Positions 1 to 9,963 of a DNA stretch of 64,000 bases are shown here, piece after piece. The number at the start of each line of letters is the position of its first letter. Position 1 is the stretch's first letter. Below the pieces are notes generated by a model. It saw nothing but the letters and a program-made list of their open reading frames with translations, was not told the origin of the DNA and ran no database searches. This DNA comes from Delphinus delphis (Eukaryota > Chordata > Mammalia > Artiodactyla > Delphinidae): assembly GCF_949987515.2 (NCBI RefSeq), contig NC_082702.1, forward strand, positions 50,065,600 through 50,129,599, read 5' to 3'. The position numbers and the translations under genes are program-made.

Positions 1-666
1 ACATGTCCTGAGTTCTAGGGAACAAAGCTCCCCCTGCCCACTTCTCCCCCCGCCACCCCGTTCCTTTTTCATGCTCTCCTGTGCCTTTTGTGTCTCTTCT
101 TCTTTTTACAAGCAGGAAACAGGAAATCAAAGAGTCAGAGAATGAGTTTTGGTCCGTCCTGCCGTATCTGGCTGCGTGTAGTTGCTTTGATGGCGGGGCA
201 CGTGGATGCCCTCGTTTGCGAGCAGGGTCGCTTGTCGTTCACGATAGAGGTAGGTCGCAGGGGCGGGGTTTAGGCGGCTCCATCAGAGAGTGGCACGCAG
301 GTCGCACCTGTGAGGCTGTGGCCTGCTAAGGGGGGTTCCAGGGCTGGATCAGAGACGGCAGAGCCCAGCTGGAAAGGCAGTCTGCGTGGAGAGCCGCCAA
401 GGTCACAGCTAGAAAGAAAACGGCATATTCCAAATCCAAGGGCCAGTGCTCACGTGGATCAAAGAAATCGGGGCGGAGTTGTTGGCTGAGAGACTCAAGC
501 CAGACTGAACGGCTCCAGGGCAAAAATAAAATAAAAGAATCAACTAAAGCCATCTAGTAAGCATTGAGCAGGTGACAGACACTTCAGTGGCCCACGAGTA
601 TGCACCAGATTTACTGTGGGAGGGAGGGCAGCGGTGACTCCCTGACGGGGCTGTACTGAGTCAGAC
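1..666. other. Unique non-coding sequence
   Basis: No repeat, exon or RNA gene is recognisable. The short open frames overlap each other on both strands and carry no known motif. Confidence 0.6.
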
Positions 667-839
667 CAGTGGTCCCCAAAGTGGGGTCCCCGGACCCGGC
701 AGCCTTGCGGTCACTTGGAAACTTGTTAAAGATGCAAATTCTTGAACCCCACTGCAGACCCACTGAGTCAGAATTCCCGGGGAGTGGGGCCTGCAATCTG
801 TGGGTTGATTCTGATGGTGGTCAAGTTTGAGACGCTCAG
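667..839 (+). mobile_element. MER5A-type hAT-Charlie DNA transposon
   Basis: The segment opens with 'cagtggtccccaaagtgg', has the MER5A body (core 'gatgcaaattctt', then 'gacccactgagtcagaatt') and ends at 'tcaagtttgagacgctcag'. Non-autonomous, old and diverged, about 170 bp against a full length near 189 bp. Confidence 0.8.
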
Positions 840-1059
840 CGGGACAGGCCGGGAACACAGTACACGTTACCTACACAGGGCCCGGGAGTCCGAAATACGG
901 TGCCACTGCCTGGGGACGCGGGCCTTCGGTCAAGTCGTTTAAACTCTCTGCTCCTGGCGTCTTCCTCCCCAAGGGGGACAGTAGTGCCTGGAGTTCTGAC
1001 CTCGCAGGGTTTTTCTAGAATGATGCTGGTCACGGTGACCAGCAGGGAAGAACCATGGT

Positions 1060-1235
1060 ACCCTTACTGCGTACCAGGCAGGGTGCTAAGCCCACGTTTC
1101 ACACGCTCTCTGTTTTCATCCTGACAGTTGCCCATGAGGTAGGTACCACTTTTCCCCCTGGCTTGCTTTTGAGAAAACCAAGCGGTCGTGTATTTAGCCC
1201 AAGGCCATGCTACCTGTAGGTGGGGATCACTCCAG
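1060..1235 (-). mobile_element. MIR SINE
   Basis: The reverse complement of the MIR core is visible: 'taccaggcagggtgctaag', 'atgaggtaggtacca' and 'agcccaaggccatgctacc'. Ancient mammal-wide tRNA-derived SINE, inactive. Confidence 0.7.
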
Positions 1236-1378
1236 GGCTTCCTCCTTCTACAGCTCACATTGCCCCCGAATGGCTGCGTTATTTCACCAGATCAAGAGAC
1301 ATAGTGCGCTTGAAAGGGCTTGATGAATTCTAAATGCCATACAAAATAATATAAAGCGGTGTTAACCATTGTCGTCAT

Positions 1379-1436
1379 TGTGTGTGTATATACATATATA
1401 TACAGGTACATATATGTACGTGTATATGTATGTGTC
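1379..1436. repeat. TG/TA microsatellite
   Basis: Alternating pyrimidine-purine tract of interrupted TG, TA and ACATATATG units. Imperfect, so probably not hypermutable. Confidence 0.8.
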
Positions 1437-2177
1437 TTTTAAAAATTAACTCACATTGGCATCTTTCCTTGGTGTTTCTCCTGTGTGGGATCCTTTGGCC
1501 TGGCTCAGCCCCCATTACCAAAGACATTCACACCCTGCACTGCGTCAGACAACGCAGACGGGGTCTGGATTCGGGCGTTGGTGCCGATCAAGACTTAGGC
1601 TTGCTCTGGAATACTTCGACTTCTCTTTCCCACCGACCAGCAGAGGGTAGAAGATTCGAGATCCAGATTATTACTGGGGGTTTCTGAAAGCTTCTAGGGT
1701 GGCCTTTGTGAGCAGAAGAGAACGTCCAGAGGTTTCCCTCGGTTTTTAAAATGAAAAGTTCTTTTATTCACGTGACAAATTCCAAATCCTAGCTCTTCTC
1801 TAGGCTTGTAAATTCAACTTACAATTCTTATTATGTTGCTTGCAAGCCTGACAAATTTTAGCAGTCATTTTGGAGGAGCTGTAGAGTAATATTTCAGCTC
1901 ATGTGCATTTAGGTACAGACCTTGAGAACGTCAAGCTGCACTTACAAATGTAATATTTTGATTTCCTTTTCAAGTATTTTTACTGACAAACTCCCCAAGA
2001 ATGTAAGTGATTTGCCTATTTATATAATAAACTTCGATTATGGTGAACCTTAAGCTTACTTAATGTTCTGATACTTTTATAAGTTTAGTGATATTTTTGC
2101 CTATAGTCACAGTGCTGTAGTGATTACTATTTATGCATTTAAAATTGAAACTATTAGGCTAACGTATAATTCTAGAG
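1437..2177. other. Unique, AT-rich non-coding sequence
   Basis: No recognisable repeat. The left part holds a CTCF-like motif (1637-1650). The right part (about 1740-2160) is AT-rich with no long open frame. Confidence 0.5.
1637..1650 (+). promoter_or_regulatory. CTCF-like core motif, one mismatch
   Basis: CCAGCAGAGGGTAG matches the degenerate CTCF core CCASYAGRKGGCRS at 13 of 14 positions (T in place of C at position 12). Motif match only; occupancy is unknown. Confidence 0.35.
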
Positions 2178-2397
2178 CAGGAGTGAGCAGACTCTTTCTG
2201 TAAAGGGCCACATAGTGAATATTTCTGAATTTGCAGCTCAGTTGGTGTCTGTCACAAGAAGTTAAACCTTTATATGAAAGCAGCCCCAGAAAATACATAC
2301 GTGAGAGGGCCTGGCTATGTTCCAGTAAAACTTTATTTATACAAACAAGTGGTGAGCCAGATTTGGCCCAGGGGCCATAGTTTGCTAACTCTGCTCC
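2178..2397 (+). mobile_element. hAT-Charlie-type non-autonomous DNA transposon
   Basis: Hallmarks are 'tttctgtaaagggccacat', 'gttccagtaaaactttattt' and 'gccatagtttgctaac' near the 3' end. A reversed copy of the same family lies at about 34306-34498. I do not assert an exact subfamily name. Confidence 0.75.
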
Positions 2398-2490
2398 CGA
2401 AGGCCCAACTCAAATATCACAGGTTCATAAGGTGCCACGTGTGTGAAGCTGTACCAACACAGTAGTGTTACTCTCATTTTGATTATCTCA

Positions 2491-2545
2491 ATATTTTTAG
2501 GTTTAATTCTCACATAAAAGCGTGATATTTTTAGGTTAAATTCAA
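2491..2545 (+). repeat. Imperfect local direct repeat
   Basis: 'atatttttaggtttaattct' (2491-2510) recurs as 'atatttttaggttaaattca' (2525-2544), a 34-bp offset. It lies just upstream of a MIR that has its own internal duplication. Confidence 0.65.
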
Positions 2546-2715
2546 ACGCTGGCTGCCTGGGTTTGGAGTTAGTTGCTGTGTGGCCATATGTTGCTGTGTG
2601 GCCTTGGGCAAGTAACTTGACCTCTCTGTGCTTATTCTGTTGACCTTTAAAAGGGAATTATGATAGTACTTATCTCATAGAGCGGTTGTGAAGAGGGCAT
2701 TCATCCTTTTATGTA
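2543..2715 (+). mobile_element. MIR SINE with internal 18-bp duplication
   Basis: MIR core: 'ggctgcctgggtttgg', 'tgtggccttgggcaagtaac', 'tgacctctctgtgcttattc'. The 'gttgctgtgtggcc' unit occurs twice in tandem (2572-2589 and 2590-2607); the standard MIR has it once. Confidence 0.8.
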
Positions 2716-3194
2716 AGTCTTCCTGTGGTTAAATGATGTCTGTGCACTAAGGAAACATGATGTCATACCAAGCAGTGTGGGGGTTACCTGCCATGTAAAT
2801 TTAGGTCTGCTTCTCATCATCCTGAGGTTTCTTTACAGCCAGTGAGGCTCCTGGGCGACATGCAAACTCCTTTCTCATGGTCACCAGTGCTTCTGGGACA
2901 ACCGCCTTTTTATAGGTGCAACAATTATCATTGATTCTGTTTCTTAAAGAGGACAGATCACTTGTTTCCTCTGATTACTGACACCTGCACCCTCCACCAG
3001 GTGGCACCTCGCTGAATTGAGGCTTGCATTTCTTCGGGCTCTTCTCTCTAATTGTTTTCTGAGCAGCCCTAAATCACCTTTGAACCCAGTGGAATTCTGT
3101 ACCCTGTTCCCCTATGTTCTGTCTCTCCAGACCAGGAAATAATATCGGGGCGTCTCACACGGGGTCATCTGACTTGCAGTCACATCGTCTAAGA
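2716..3194. other. Unique non-coding sequence
   Basis: No repeat recognised. It contains a perfect CTCF core match at 2994-3007. Confidence 0.5.
2994..3007 (+). promoter_or_regulatory. CTCF core motif, perfect consensus match
   Basis: CCACCAGGTGGCAC fits CCASYAGRKGGCRS at all 14 positions on the plus strand, in a segment where I recognise no repeat. It faces the minus-strand perfect match at 59577-59590. Binding is not shown. Confidence 0.5.
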
Positions 3195-3401
3195 CAGTGG
3201 TTCTTAGCTGAGCACGGCACTCTTCCCTCCTCGCACTTTGGGCGTTTGTATTACAAGGTCACCAGGGCACCGTCTGCCTCAGGGAGGGTAGGTGGCTCGG
3301 GAGACACGATGCTGAGCGTGCTGCCAGGTGTGGCCTTTCCCGCAGGACAGAGAAATGCCCTTCCTCAAGACGCCGGCAACGCCCCCACTGAGAAGCACTG
3401 T
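3195..3401 (+). mobile_element. Diverged MER20-like hAT element
   Basis: It begins 'cagtggttcttagctgagcacgg' in outline and ends 'ccactgagaagcactg', giving near-inverted ends. The body 'gctgagcgtgctgccagg...gcaggacagagaaatgcc' resembles MER20 loosely. Heavily diverged. Confidence 0.45.
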
Positions 3402-3734
3402 CCTAGGGTTATCTTTGTGACATGCCCTAGTAGGTGGACCAAGGACACTTACGGAGGTGTGCCCAAGTTCACAGTCAGCGCAGGCTGCACAAAGAAACGA
3501 GGTCCAAAGACCAAGGGCACCATGAGCCTGGGGGAGGGGCCGTGCTAGCACTTAGGGTCTCCCTTCTGTCCCACAGGACCGCCTCTTGCTTTGCCACCCT
3601 ATCGTGCTTCTGTGTAGTATTTCTTGCGGCATTTATGGACCTGCAGTGGGCCTGGCTCCAGTCACCTCAGAGTCATGCTGGCCAAAGCCACCAGAGCCAG
3701 GTCTTGGAGAAGCGGCCATTGCTAGCAGGGTGCT
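3402..3734. other. Unique non-coding sequence
   Basis: Nothing recognised. A frame at 3114-3548 crosses from here into the transposon and is not a gene. Confidence 0.5.
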
Positions 3735-3775
3735 TGGCACAGAACGGGGGCTTAATGAATGTTTATTGAATGATT
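3735..3775 (+). mobile_element. L2 LINE 3' end fragment
   Basis: The terminal L2 signature is present as 'gcttggcacagaa...cttaatgaatgtttattgaatga'. Confidence 0.6.
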
Positions 3776-3925
3776 TCCAGCTAATTGAAGAAAGCTGAGA
3801 GAGTACAACACCCAGAGGACTGAAGCTTATTGAAAATCAACCCCAAGGACGGTGGTGAAAAGAATTTCGAAAGGCAGGGAGCAAGGAATCGGTGGTTATT
3901 AAGGGCCTTCAGTGAGTGCCGCAGT

Positions 3926-4196
3926 AGAAGTACAGTGTCATGTGATGGACACAGCCTGGGGCCAGGCTGCCTGGGGTTAGGCTGCCTGGGGTTGAATCCA
4001 GACCCTGCCAGGTATAGCTGTGTGGCCTTGGGCAAGTTAGTCAACCTCTCTGTGCCTAATCTCTTCATCTTTGAAGGAGGGATAATGATGGTACTTATTT
4101 CACAGGGTGATGGTGAGAATGAAACGTACAGTGTTACAGAACGCACCTTAACAGGGCCTGGCAGGTAATGAGCGCTGCATAGGTGTTTGTTTTGGT
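3926..4196 (+). mobile_element. MIR SINE with 15-bp tandem duplication
   Basis: Near full-length MIR including 'gtgtggccttgggcaagtta', 'caacctctctgtgcctaat' and the 3' 'gggcctggcaggtaatgagc'. The unit 'aggctgcctggggtt' is duplicated head-to-tail (3964-3978, 3979-3993). Confidence 0.85.
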
Positions 4197-4204
4197 TATT
4201 CAGT

Positions 4205-4322
4205 TACCCTACTTCTTCCTAATGTTCCCACAGCATCCCCACTTGACAGATGAGGAGACTGCAGATCTCATGGCCATGTAGCAGGTGGCAGCCCGGGACT
4301 TGGAGCCCAGGCCAGCTTCCCT
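4205..4322 (-). mobile_element. MIR SINE fragment
   Basis: Reverse MIR core 'cccacttgacagatgagg' followed by 'gtagcaggtggcagcccggg' and 'ttggagcccagg'. It sits tail-to-tail with the preceding plus-strand MIR. Confidence 0.65.
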
Positions 4323-4410
4323 CCACCGCCTCTCCCCACCCTTTCCCACAGCCCTCCACCCACTCCCATCTCTCCACCCACCTCCCTTGTTCTTTCCTTC
4401 TTTTCTGTGT
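4319..4410. repeat. Pyrimidine-rich low-complexity tract
   Basis: A run of C/T-rich sequence with few purines. It opens long spurious frames on both strands. Confidence 0.75.
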
Positions 4411-5660
4411 GGGGGATTTGGGAACCAAGAGGAGGAGAAGGGCTTGAAAAGAAAACACGCAAAGGTGACCTGTCTGAACGACTTCGTAAACCAGAGAGTT
4501 CAGTTCAGGGCTCCTCGGGACCTGGTTGGGGGGCTTGGGCCCTCGCTCCGAGAGGGCATCTGATGTGAGCCGTCTGCTGGGGATGCAGCTTGAGTTGCCC
4601 TCAGCGATGGCTCTACTCCTGGTGTGGGAAGCGGGAGGGGAAAGCCCCAGTGATAGAGGCAAAGGAAGAAACGGCCCCGTAGGGTTTCCTGACAGCCAGG
4701 AGCTCGTAGACAGAGGAGCAGGTACACGACTGCATCTCCAGGTGGAAAGCCAATGGTGGACAAACAGAACATGACTTGAGAGTGGCAAGGGAAGAGCAAA
4801 GAGGTGTCCAGTGTTTCCTGGACACATTTCTCAGAGCACATGTAGAGGAGAGCTGTGTGCTCTGGGGCCACGGAAAGTGCTTCCTAAGAACAGCCGTACC
4901 CTCCACCTCCCTTTTAATTCCGCCGTGCTCACTGCAGGAGAAAGGGACCAGGGTGTGCATCCTTGCCACCCGATGGCTGCCAGCGCTCGCTCTTTCCTGC
5001 CCCCCGCCCCACCCCCGGAGCCCTGGGCTTCCAGAGCAAGCACCTGCCCCAGAGTTTCTCTCCTGCCTCAACACAGAAGAACTTTCTGCTCTTTCCAAAG
5101 GGAATCAGTCTCAAAGGCAAGTCTCTGGACTTACGGGGCCCTGTGGTGATGAGTGGGATCAGGGAAGCCTCGCCCGAGGATGGGGTGTTAAGCTGAGGGC
5201 TGGGAGGACCTTGACTTTAGCCAGGAGGAAAATTAAGAACCGCGAGGGAGAACGTTAATTTTGACTTTTTTTTCCTCCGTGCTCCTTCTCTCTGTGTATC
5301 GTAACGCAGACACCCGGGCAGCCCTTCACCTTGTTTGCCTCTGAGCCTAATGCCTGCTTCTCCCCCATCTTCTGTGCACAGTGCTAACATTGGAGGAGTT
5401 GGGGTCCCCATAAAGGTGATTAGAAGACGCCAGGAACTCCAGATGCTTGAATTTGGGGACCGAGAAAAAGAAGAAACCTCGATGTGTTTCCGACTGTCCC
5501 ACTGATCTTGATTTCCTAAAAGGGAGGATTTTTGTCCTTAATTTTTTTTGTTTTTATTGACGCTCTGGGTTTCTAGCATGGCAGGTAAAACAGGGTAGTC
5601 TTCAGACTGTGCTGACCGCCGTCTTCCTCGTCTCAATCTCAGTGAAAAGCAGGTTTTGAA
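4411..5660. other. Unique, moderately GC-rich non-coding sequence
   Basis: Several overlapping frames of 60-160 codons occur on both strands, none with a domain, conserved motif or splice context that I recognise. No repeat was identified. Confidence 0.5.
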
Positions 5661-5714
5661 CTTAATTCTTCTTTTTTTTCCACTTGTGGTCAAATTTATA
5701 TACCATAAAATTTA
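5661..5714 (-). mobile_element. Old L1 3' end, left half (host of nested L1)
   Basis: 'aatttataccataaaatttaccattttaacc' in outline is the antisense of an old L1 3' region. It resumes at 6170 with 'aagtgtctaattcagtggc', so one element was split by the later insertion at 5715-6169. Confidence 0.7.
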
Positions 5715-6169
5715 CCATTTTAACCATTTTTTTTCTTAGTATGAACACAATACGTATTTATTGAATATTTGAATAACAGTATGATTTTCAACTCAGTTGG
5801 AAAATGCCTTCTTTTTTTTTAACATCTTTACTGGTGTATAATTGCTTTGCAATGGTGTGTTAGTTTCTGCTTTATAACAAAGTGAATCAGCTATATGTAT
5901 ACATATATCCCCATATCCCCTCCCTCTTGCGTCTCCCTCCCTCCCACCCTCCCTATCCCACCCCTCTAGGTGGTCACAGAGCACCGAGCGGATCTCCCTG
6001 TGCTATGCGGCTGCTTCCCACTAGCTATCTGTTTTACATTTGGTAGAGTATATATGTCCATGCCACTCTCTCACTTTGTCCCTGCTTACCCTTCCCCCCG
6101 CCGTGTCCTCAAGTCCATTGTCTACGTCTGCATCTTTATTCCTGTCTTGCCCCCATTTTAACCATTTTT
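5715..6169 (-). mobile_element. L1 insertion with probable 3' transduction
   Basis: Flanked by a 17-bp TSD, CCATTTTAACCATTTTT, at 5715-5731 and 6153-6169. Read on the minus strand the order is: 5'-truncated L1 3' UTR (6152 to about 5821), L1 A tail (5820-5811), about 76 bp of non-L1 sequence (5810-5735) containing AATAAA (5762-5757), a short second A tract ending at 5727, then the TSD. AATAAA lies about 22 nt from the second A tract, as expected of read-through of the L1's own signal. Confidence 0.75.
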
Positions 6170-6262
6170 AAGTGTCTAATTCAGTGGCGTTAAGTACATT
6201 CACATTGTTGTACAACCGTCACATCCATCTCCAAGGGAACTTGCTTCTTCAGTCGCCCAGCC
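6170..6262 (-). mobile_element. Old L1 3' end, right half
   Basis: Continues the host L1 interrupted at 5715: 'attcagtggcgttaagtac', then 'attcacattgttgtacaacc' and 'catccatctcca'. Confidence 0.7.
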
Positions 6263-6344
6263 GTGTGTTTCGAATCTCTAGCTGCTGTTCAGCTCAGCAT
6301 GTCATGGTGGAAAGGGGCAGCTTGGGACTCTTTCTTCCTTTTTT

Positions 6345-6470
6345 TTTTAAACCACTAGCAGTTGTGTTACCCTTACCCAGTGATCCAACCTCTCTGAGCC
6401 TCCGTTTCGGTCTGTAAAATGGGAACACTGCTCCCTACCTTAACACTGTGTGATTTGAACTTAGTGAGAC
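6345..6470 (+). mobile_element. MIR SINE fragment
   Basis: 'actagcagttgtgttaccc...caacctctctgagcctccg...tctgtaaaatgggaac' is the MIR middle and 3' part. Confidence 0.7.
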
Positions 6471-8051
6471 CACAGGTGGGGTGACCTCTAGAGTTTGCTC
6501 CTCACCAAAAGTTTCCGGTGAGGCTTGAGATGGTAACACACCACCTACCTTCCGTTCTCATTTGTCTGCATTGTCATGAGACTTGGTTCTGCTTTTTATA
6601 CGGTGAATGTATAATAGATGCGGTGCCGGGAAGAAATAGAGTTCGTGTAAGGACCGTGTGATCGCCCCCTGTTACCCAGGAACTCGTTAGGTATCGACAG
6701 GTCAACGTGAGGAGGATTCCAGCTTGGTATCTGCTGGGCTCTCTCCATACAGTTTACGAAACTCTAATCCATAAAAGCTGTTTGAAATTTCCATTAGGAG
6801 ATTTGCACAAGTGGTTAAAATTAGTCATGCATTCTTGGTCTAAACTGCAGGAAGGGTGTCTTAACTGTGAAAATGATTATGACATGTTAAAACTGTGTAA
6901 TGGTAAGCAGACAGTTTTCCAAGCTGCTGGGTGAGTTCTGCAAATGCTCTATTTATTTTCTCCCTATTGACTCCTTTCTTTCAGGCAAGACTGCCAGTGC
7001 GGTGACTTGGAAAACAACTGAGACCCAGCAGTTTCCAAGCACTGACATCACGTGGCTTCATTTGTGAGCCGGGCCAACTCTTGTATTTTATTTTATTTTT
7101 GTAAGAGGGGGCCTTAAAAAATAGCAGCGTTCCCCGTTCGCTCACCCTAGGTCTCATTTAACATTTCTAGAAGGGCAACATTGCTTCTAAGGTTAGGGCA
7201 GCGGCAGTGACTTTTGCGTGAAGATCAGCTCCCTGTTTTATTTGGTTACTGATTCCTTTTTAGTGCAGTGGTGTTTTTAGTGCTAGAGAAAAGGCTGTGA
7301 TTTTCTTTGATATTAAAAAGCCAACCACTTAGATTTTCCAAAGCCATTTGCATTCAGTCTGACGGCCGTTAAAAATGTATGTGGATTTTTCATCTGAGAG
7401 GTTTTCTCTCTGCATATTGTTTACATTTATCAAACGTTGTCCTGCCCAGCACTTTATATTCATTGTAGCTTCCGGACGTAGCTGACAACATAGCCTGTGT
7501 GAAACGTAAAACAACACAAAGCAGAAAGAGTCAAAGGGTCTTCTTGTGAGAGAATAGGAAAACAAGGACAGGCAAATGTGGCTGTGAAAATGAGCAGTGT
7601 GCCGAGTGGAAGCTCTGCCTTTGTTCTGTCATCAGTGTGTCAGTTGTCAGTCAAGCGCCCCTTCCCCCTTACACGCTTGCTAAGCTAATGTGAGAACCCA
7701 GCTCTGCTCTTAGTCTGCAGTTGTGCAGCCTAAAAAATTGGGAGGATTTCATGAAACAAATATTTAAAATAACAGGAAAAGACTGGGAAAAGCTGATGTT
7801 GTTTGGGATTATCGGAACAAAACAGTTTAATATTTATTTGCTTTTTTACTTCCTCTACTTCTTTGTATTTGGTGACTCTGTGGAATGCCATGTACACCAT
7901 CAGAGGAGACTGCTTTTGTGCATACTAATTAAAAAGAAGAACAAAACCAAACCCCTATTCCTGCAATTCTGGTACTTTGCCACCAGGTGGTGGTGGTATA
8001 TCTTGATTAAGGAATCTGGCCTGCTAGGTATAGGCATCCATCTGTATATTC
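6471..8051. other. Unique sequence, no gene confirmed
   Basis: No repeat is recognised for about 1.6 kb. A 75-codon frame (6707-6934) ends at a strong donor-like GTGAGT (6931), and a good polypyrimidine tract/acceptor-like site ends at 6984, but only 54 bp separate the two, so they do not make a normal intron. A CTCF-like motif lies at 7980-7993. Confidence 0.45.
7980..7993 (+). promoter_or_regulatory. CTCF-like core motif, one mismatch
   Basis: CCACCAGGTGGTGG matches the CTCF core at 13 of 14 positions. It runs into a short GGT repeat, which makes chance occurrence more likely. Confidence 0.25.
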
Positions 8052-8150
8052 ACTAAATAACCTTTATTGAGTGTTGAGCGTGGTTTACATGCTGTGGATA
8101 TAGAAATGAGTTAGATAGATTTGTATCCTCGAGAAGCTTACTGCCTAGTG
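8052..8150 (-). mobile_element. L2 LINE 3' fragment
   Basis: Antisense L2 3' end: 'cctttattgagtgttgagc', 'gctgtggatatagaaatgag', 'gagaagcttactgcctagtgg'. Confidence 0.6.
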
Positions 8151-8235
8151 GCATATACTTTGCAGTCACAGGTGGCAGGTTTTTATTAAAACCTGAATTC
8201 ACTCATATTTGATCATAAACATAATCACACCTTGT

Positions 8236-8382
8236 TTATTAAAATGCATTTTTTTATCAAAATATAGTTGATTTACAATGTGTTAATTTCTGCTGTACAC
8301 CAAAGTGTGATTCAGTTATACACATATATGTATACTTTTTAAAAAATATTCTTTGCCATTATGGCTTATTAAAATGCATTTT
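8236..8382 (-). mobile_element. Very short 5'-truncated L1 with 17-bp TSD
   Basis: TTATTAAAATGCATTTT occurs at 8236-8252 and 8366-8382. Between them are only about 113 bp of antisense cetartiodactyl L1 3' UTR ('tagttgatttacaatgtgtt', 'cagttatacacatatatg') after a T-rich start. TSD and content make this a clear retrotransposition event. Confidence 0.88.
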
Positions 8383-9395
8383 AATTCAAACATTTTCATC
8401 TTGTCAAGCTCCATATTTAATAAAGTTATCAAAAAAGAAAATGCCTGAGATAAGTACGTATACCTTTTTGGAGTAACTTTTCTCTCATTTGACTCTGTAT
8501 ATTCTTTTCCAGACCATCAGGGCAGCTTTTTGAAGACAGTTGCCTTTAACTTTCCCACACCCACACCTACATCCTTAGACACATTTCTTCTTTCTTTCCC
8601 GGGTCAGGTTAAAGCATCTGTGCCGTTTTCTGCCTCTGCCGTTAGGTTAGGTGTTTTCTCCAAGAACATTCTCTTTGGGGTCACCCTGACCCCATCACAA
8701 TTCCATCTCCCATTTCTTTCTTCCTTTCTGTAGTCAAGGGCTCCATCTCTCTGTAGCTTTCTCCGGACCCAAACTCTTCTTCTCTTTTTCCATCTTTTCA
8801 TTTCTTTTTCTGAACCTTTTCATTTGTCAACTAGAAAGAAGCTGCAGGGGAGGAAGAGGAGAACTCAGGATCTCCACAGCCTGTCTCTGTCCTGGTACTT
8901 GGTCCCGTATCCCCTAGAACTTGGTGTCTTTCCAATTATGGAAGCATTGACAATTCATCCAGAAGAAGAAAGACTTTAGGGCCATCCTTTCTCAAACCTG
9001 AAATCTCCCTTTTGACTCGTGTCCCCATAAGTACAGATGGGCCCATCACCTTCTCAGAAGGTTCTCCCCAGCACCTACCCCTACACCTGACTTAGGGGAC
9101 AAACTGCCTTTGGAAGTGAATCAGTCACTTACCCAGCAGGCCTAAGGAGACAATATTCCATGTAAACTATTGAATATTTTAAGAAGAAGATAAAATTGTT
9201 TCCTTTCAAGAACAGATTATTTGCATAATTGACATCCTGAGTTGTCATAAAAGCTTAGCTGCAGCATTGATTCTGAGCCCTCAGGTAGTCTCATGTTAAG
9301 GGGTTTATTTTTCTACTCCCACCCCAGTTCCACCCTTCACCCCCACTCAGAATAGGAGGATTTAAGGACAAAAGCCATCCTCTGATATCTTAAAT
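8383..9395. other. Unique sequence with a CT-rich tract
   Basis: No repeat family recognised. About 8690-8820 is rich in C/T ('ctttcttcctttctg', 'cttcttctctttttcc'). No plausible exon. Confidence 0.5.
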
Positions 9396-9722
9396 GTATT
9401 TTTTAAATTTTATTTTATCTTTGTGTGCGTCAGGTCTTCATTGCTGCGCGCGGGCTTTCTCTAGTTGTGGAGAGCTGGGGCTACTCTTCATTGTGGTGTG
9501 CGGGCTTCTCATCGCGGTGGCTTCTCTTGTTGCAGAGCACGGGCTCTAGACCTGTGGGTTTCAGTAGTTGTGGCTCGCAGGCTCTAGAACGCAGGCTCAG
9601 TAGTTGTGGTCCACGGGCTTAGTCGCTCCGCGGTTTGTGGGATCTTCCCGGACCAGGGCTCGAACCCATGTCCCGTGCATTGGCAGGTGAGTCTTAACCA
9701 CTGCGCCACCAGGAAATTCCCC
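9396..9722 (-). mobile_element. CHR-type tRNA-derived SINE, long form
   Basis: Antisense copy: T/A-rich tail at left, repeated 'tagttgtggc..' units, 'gggatcttcccggaccaggg', and the tRNA-like head at right ('ttaaccactgcgccaccagg'). Flanks 'ctgatatcttaaa' and 'ctggcatcttcaaa' look like a decayed TSD. Confidence 0.88.
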
Positions 9723-9963
9723 TGGCATCTTCAAAAGTTACCCTAGTCAGACTTAACCTGCGTGAAAAATCTCTTATTTCCCCCCAACATTTGTGTAGAG
9801 CCCCCAAATATACAAATGTAAAATAGGTATGCCCTGTGCAGAAGATCAGCAGTGCACACGTGTCCATGCCTCATCACCTGCAACATTGCTTAAGGACCAG
9901 GGACACATTTTCATAGGCTCTTTTTGCAGGTTCTTTCTCTGATCATTCTGGACGTTTGCATCC
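9723..9963. other. Short unique spacer between two inverted SINEs
   Basis: Nothing recognised; it would be the loop if the flanking inverted SINEs paired in RNA. Confidence 0.5.

Noticed and set aside
4219..4827. 202-codon minus-strand frame
   Set aside because: Includes antisense MIR and a pyrimidine-rich tract, and competes with equally long frames on the plus strand.
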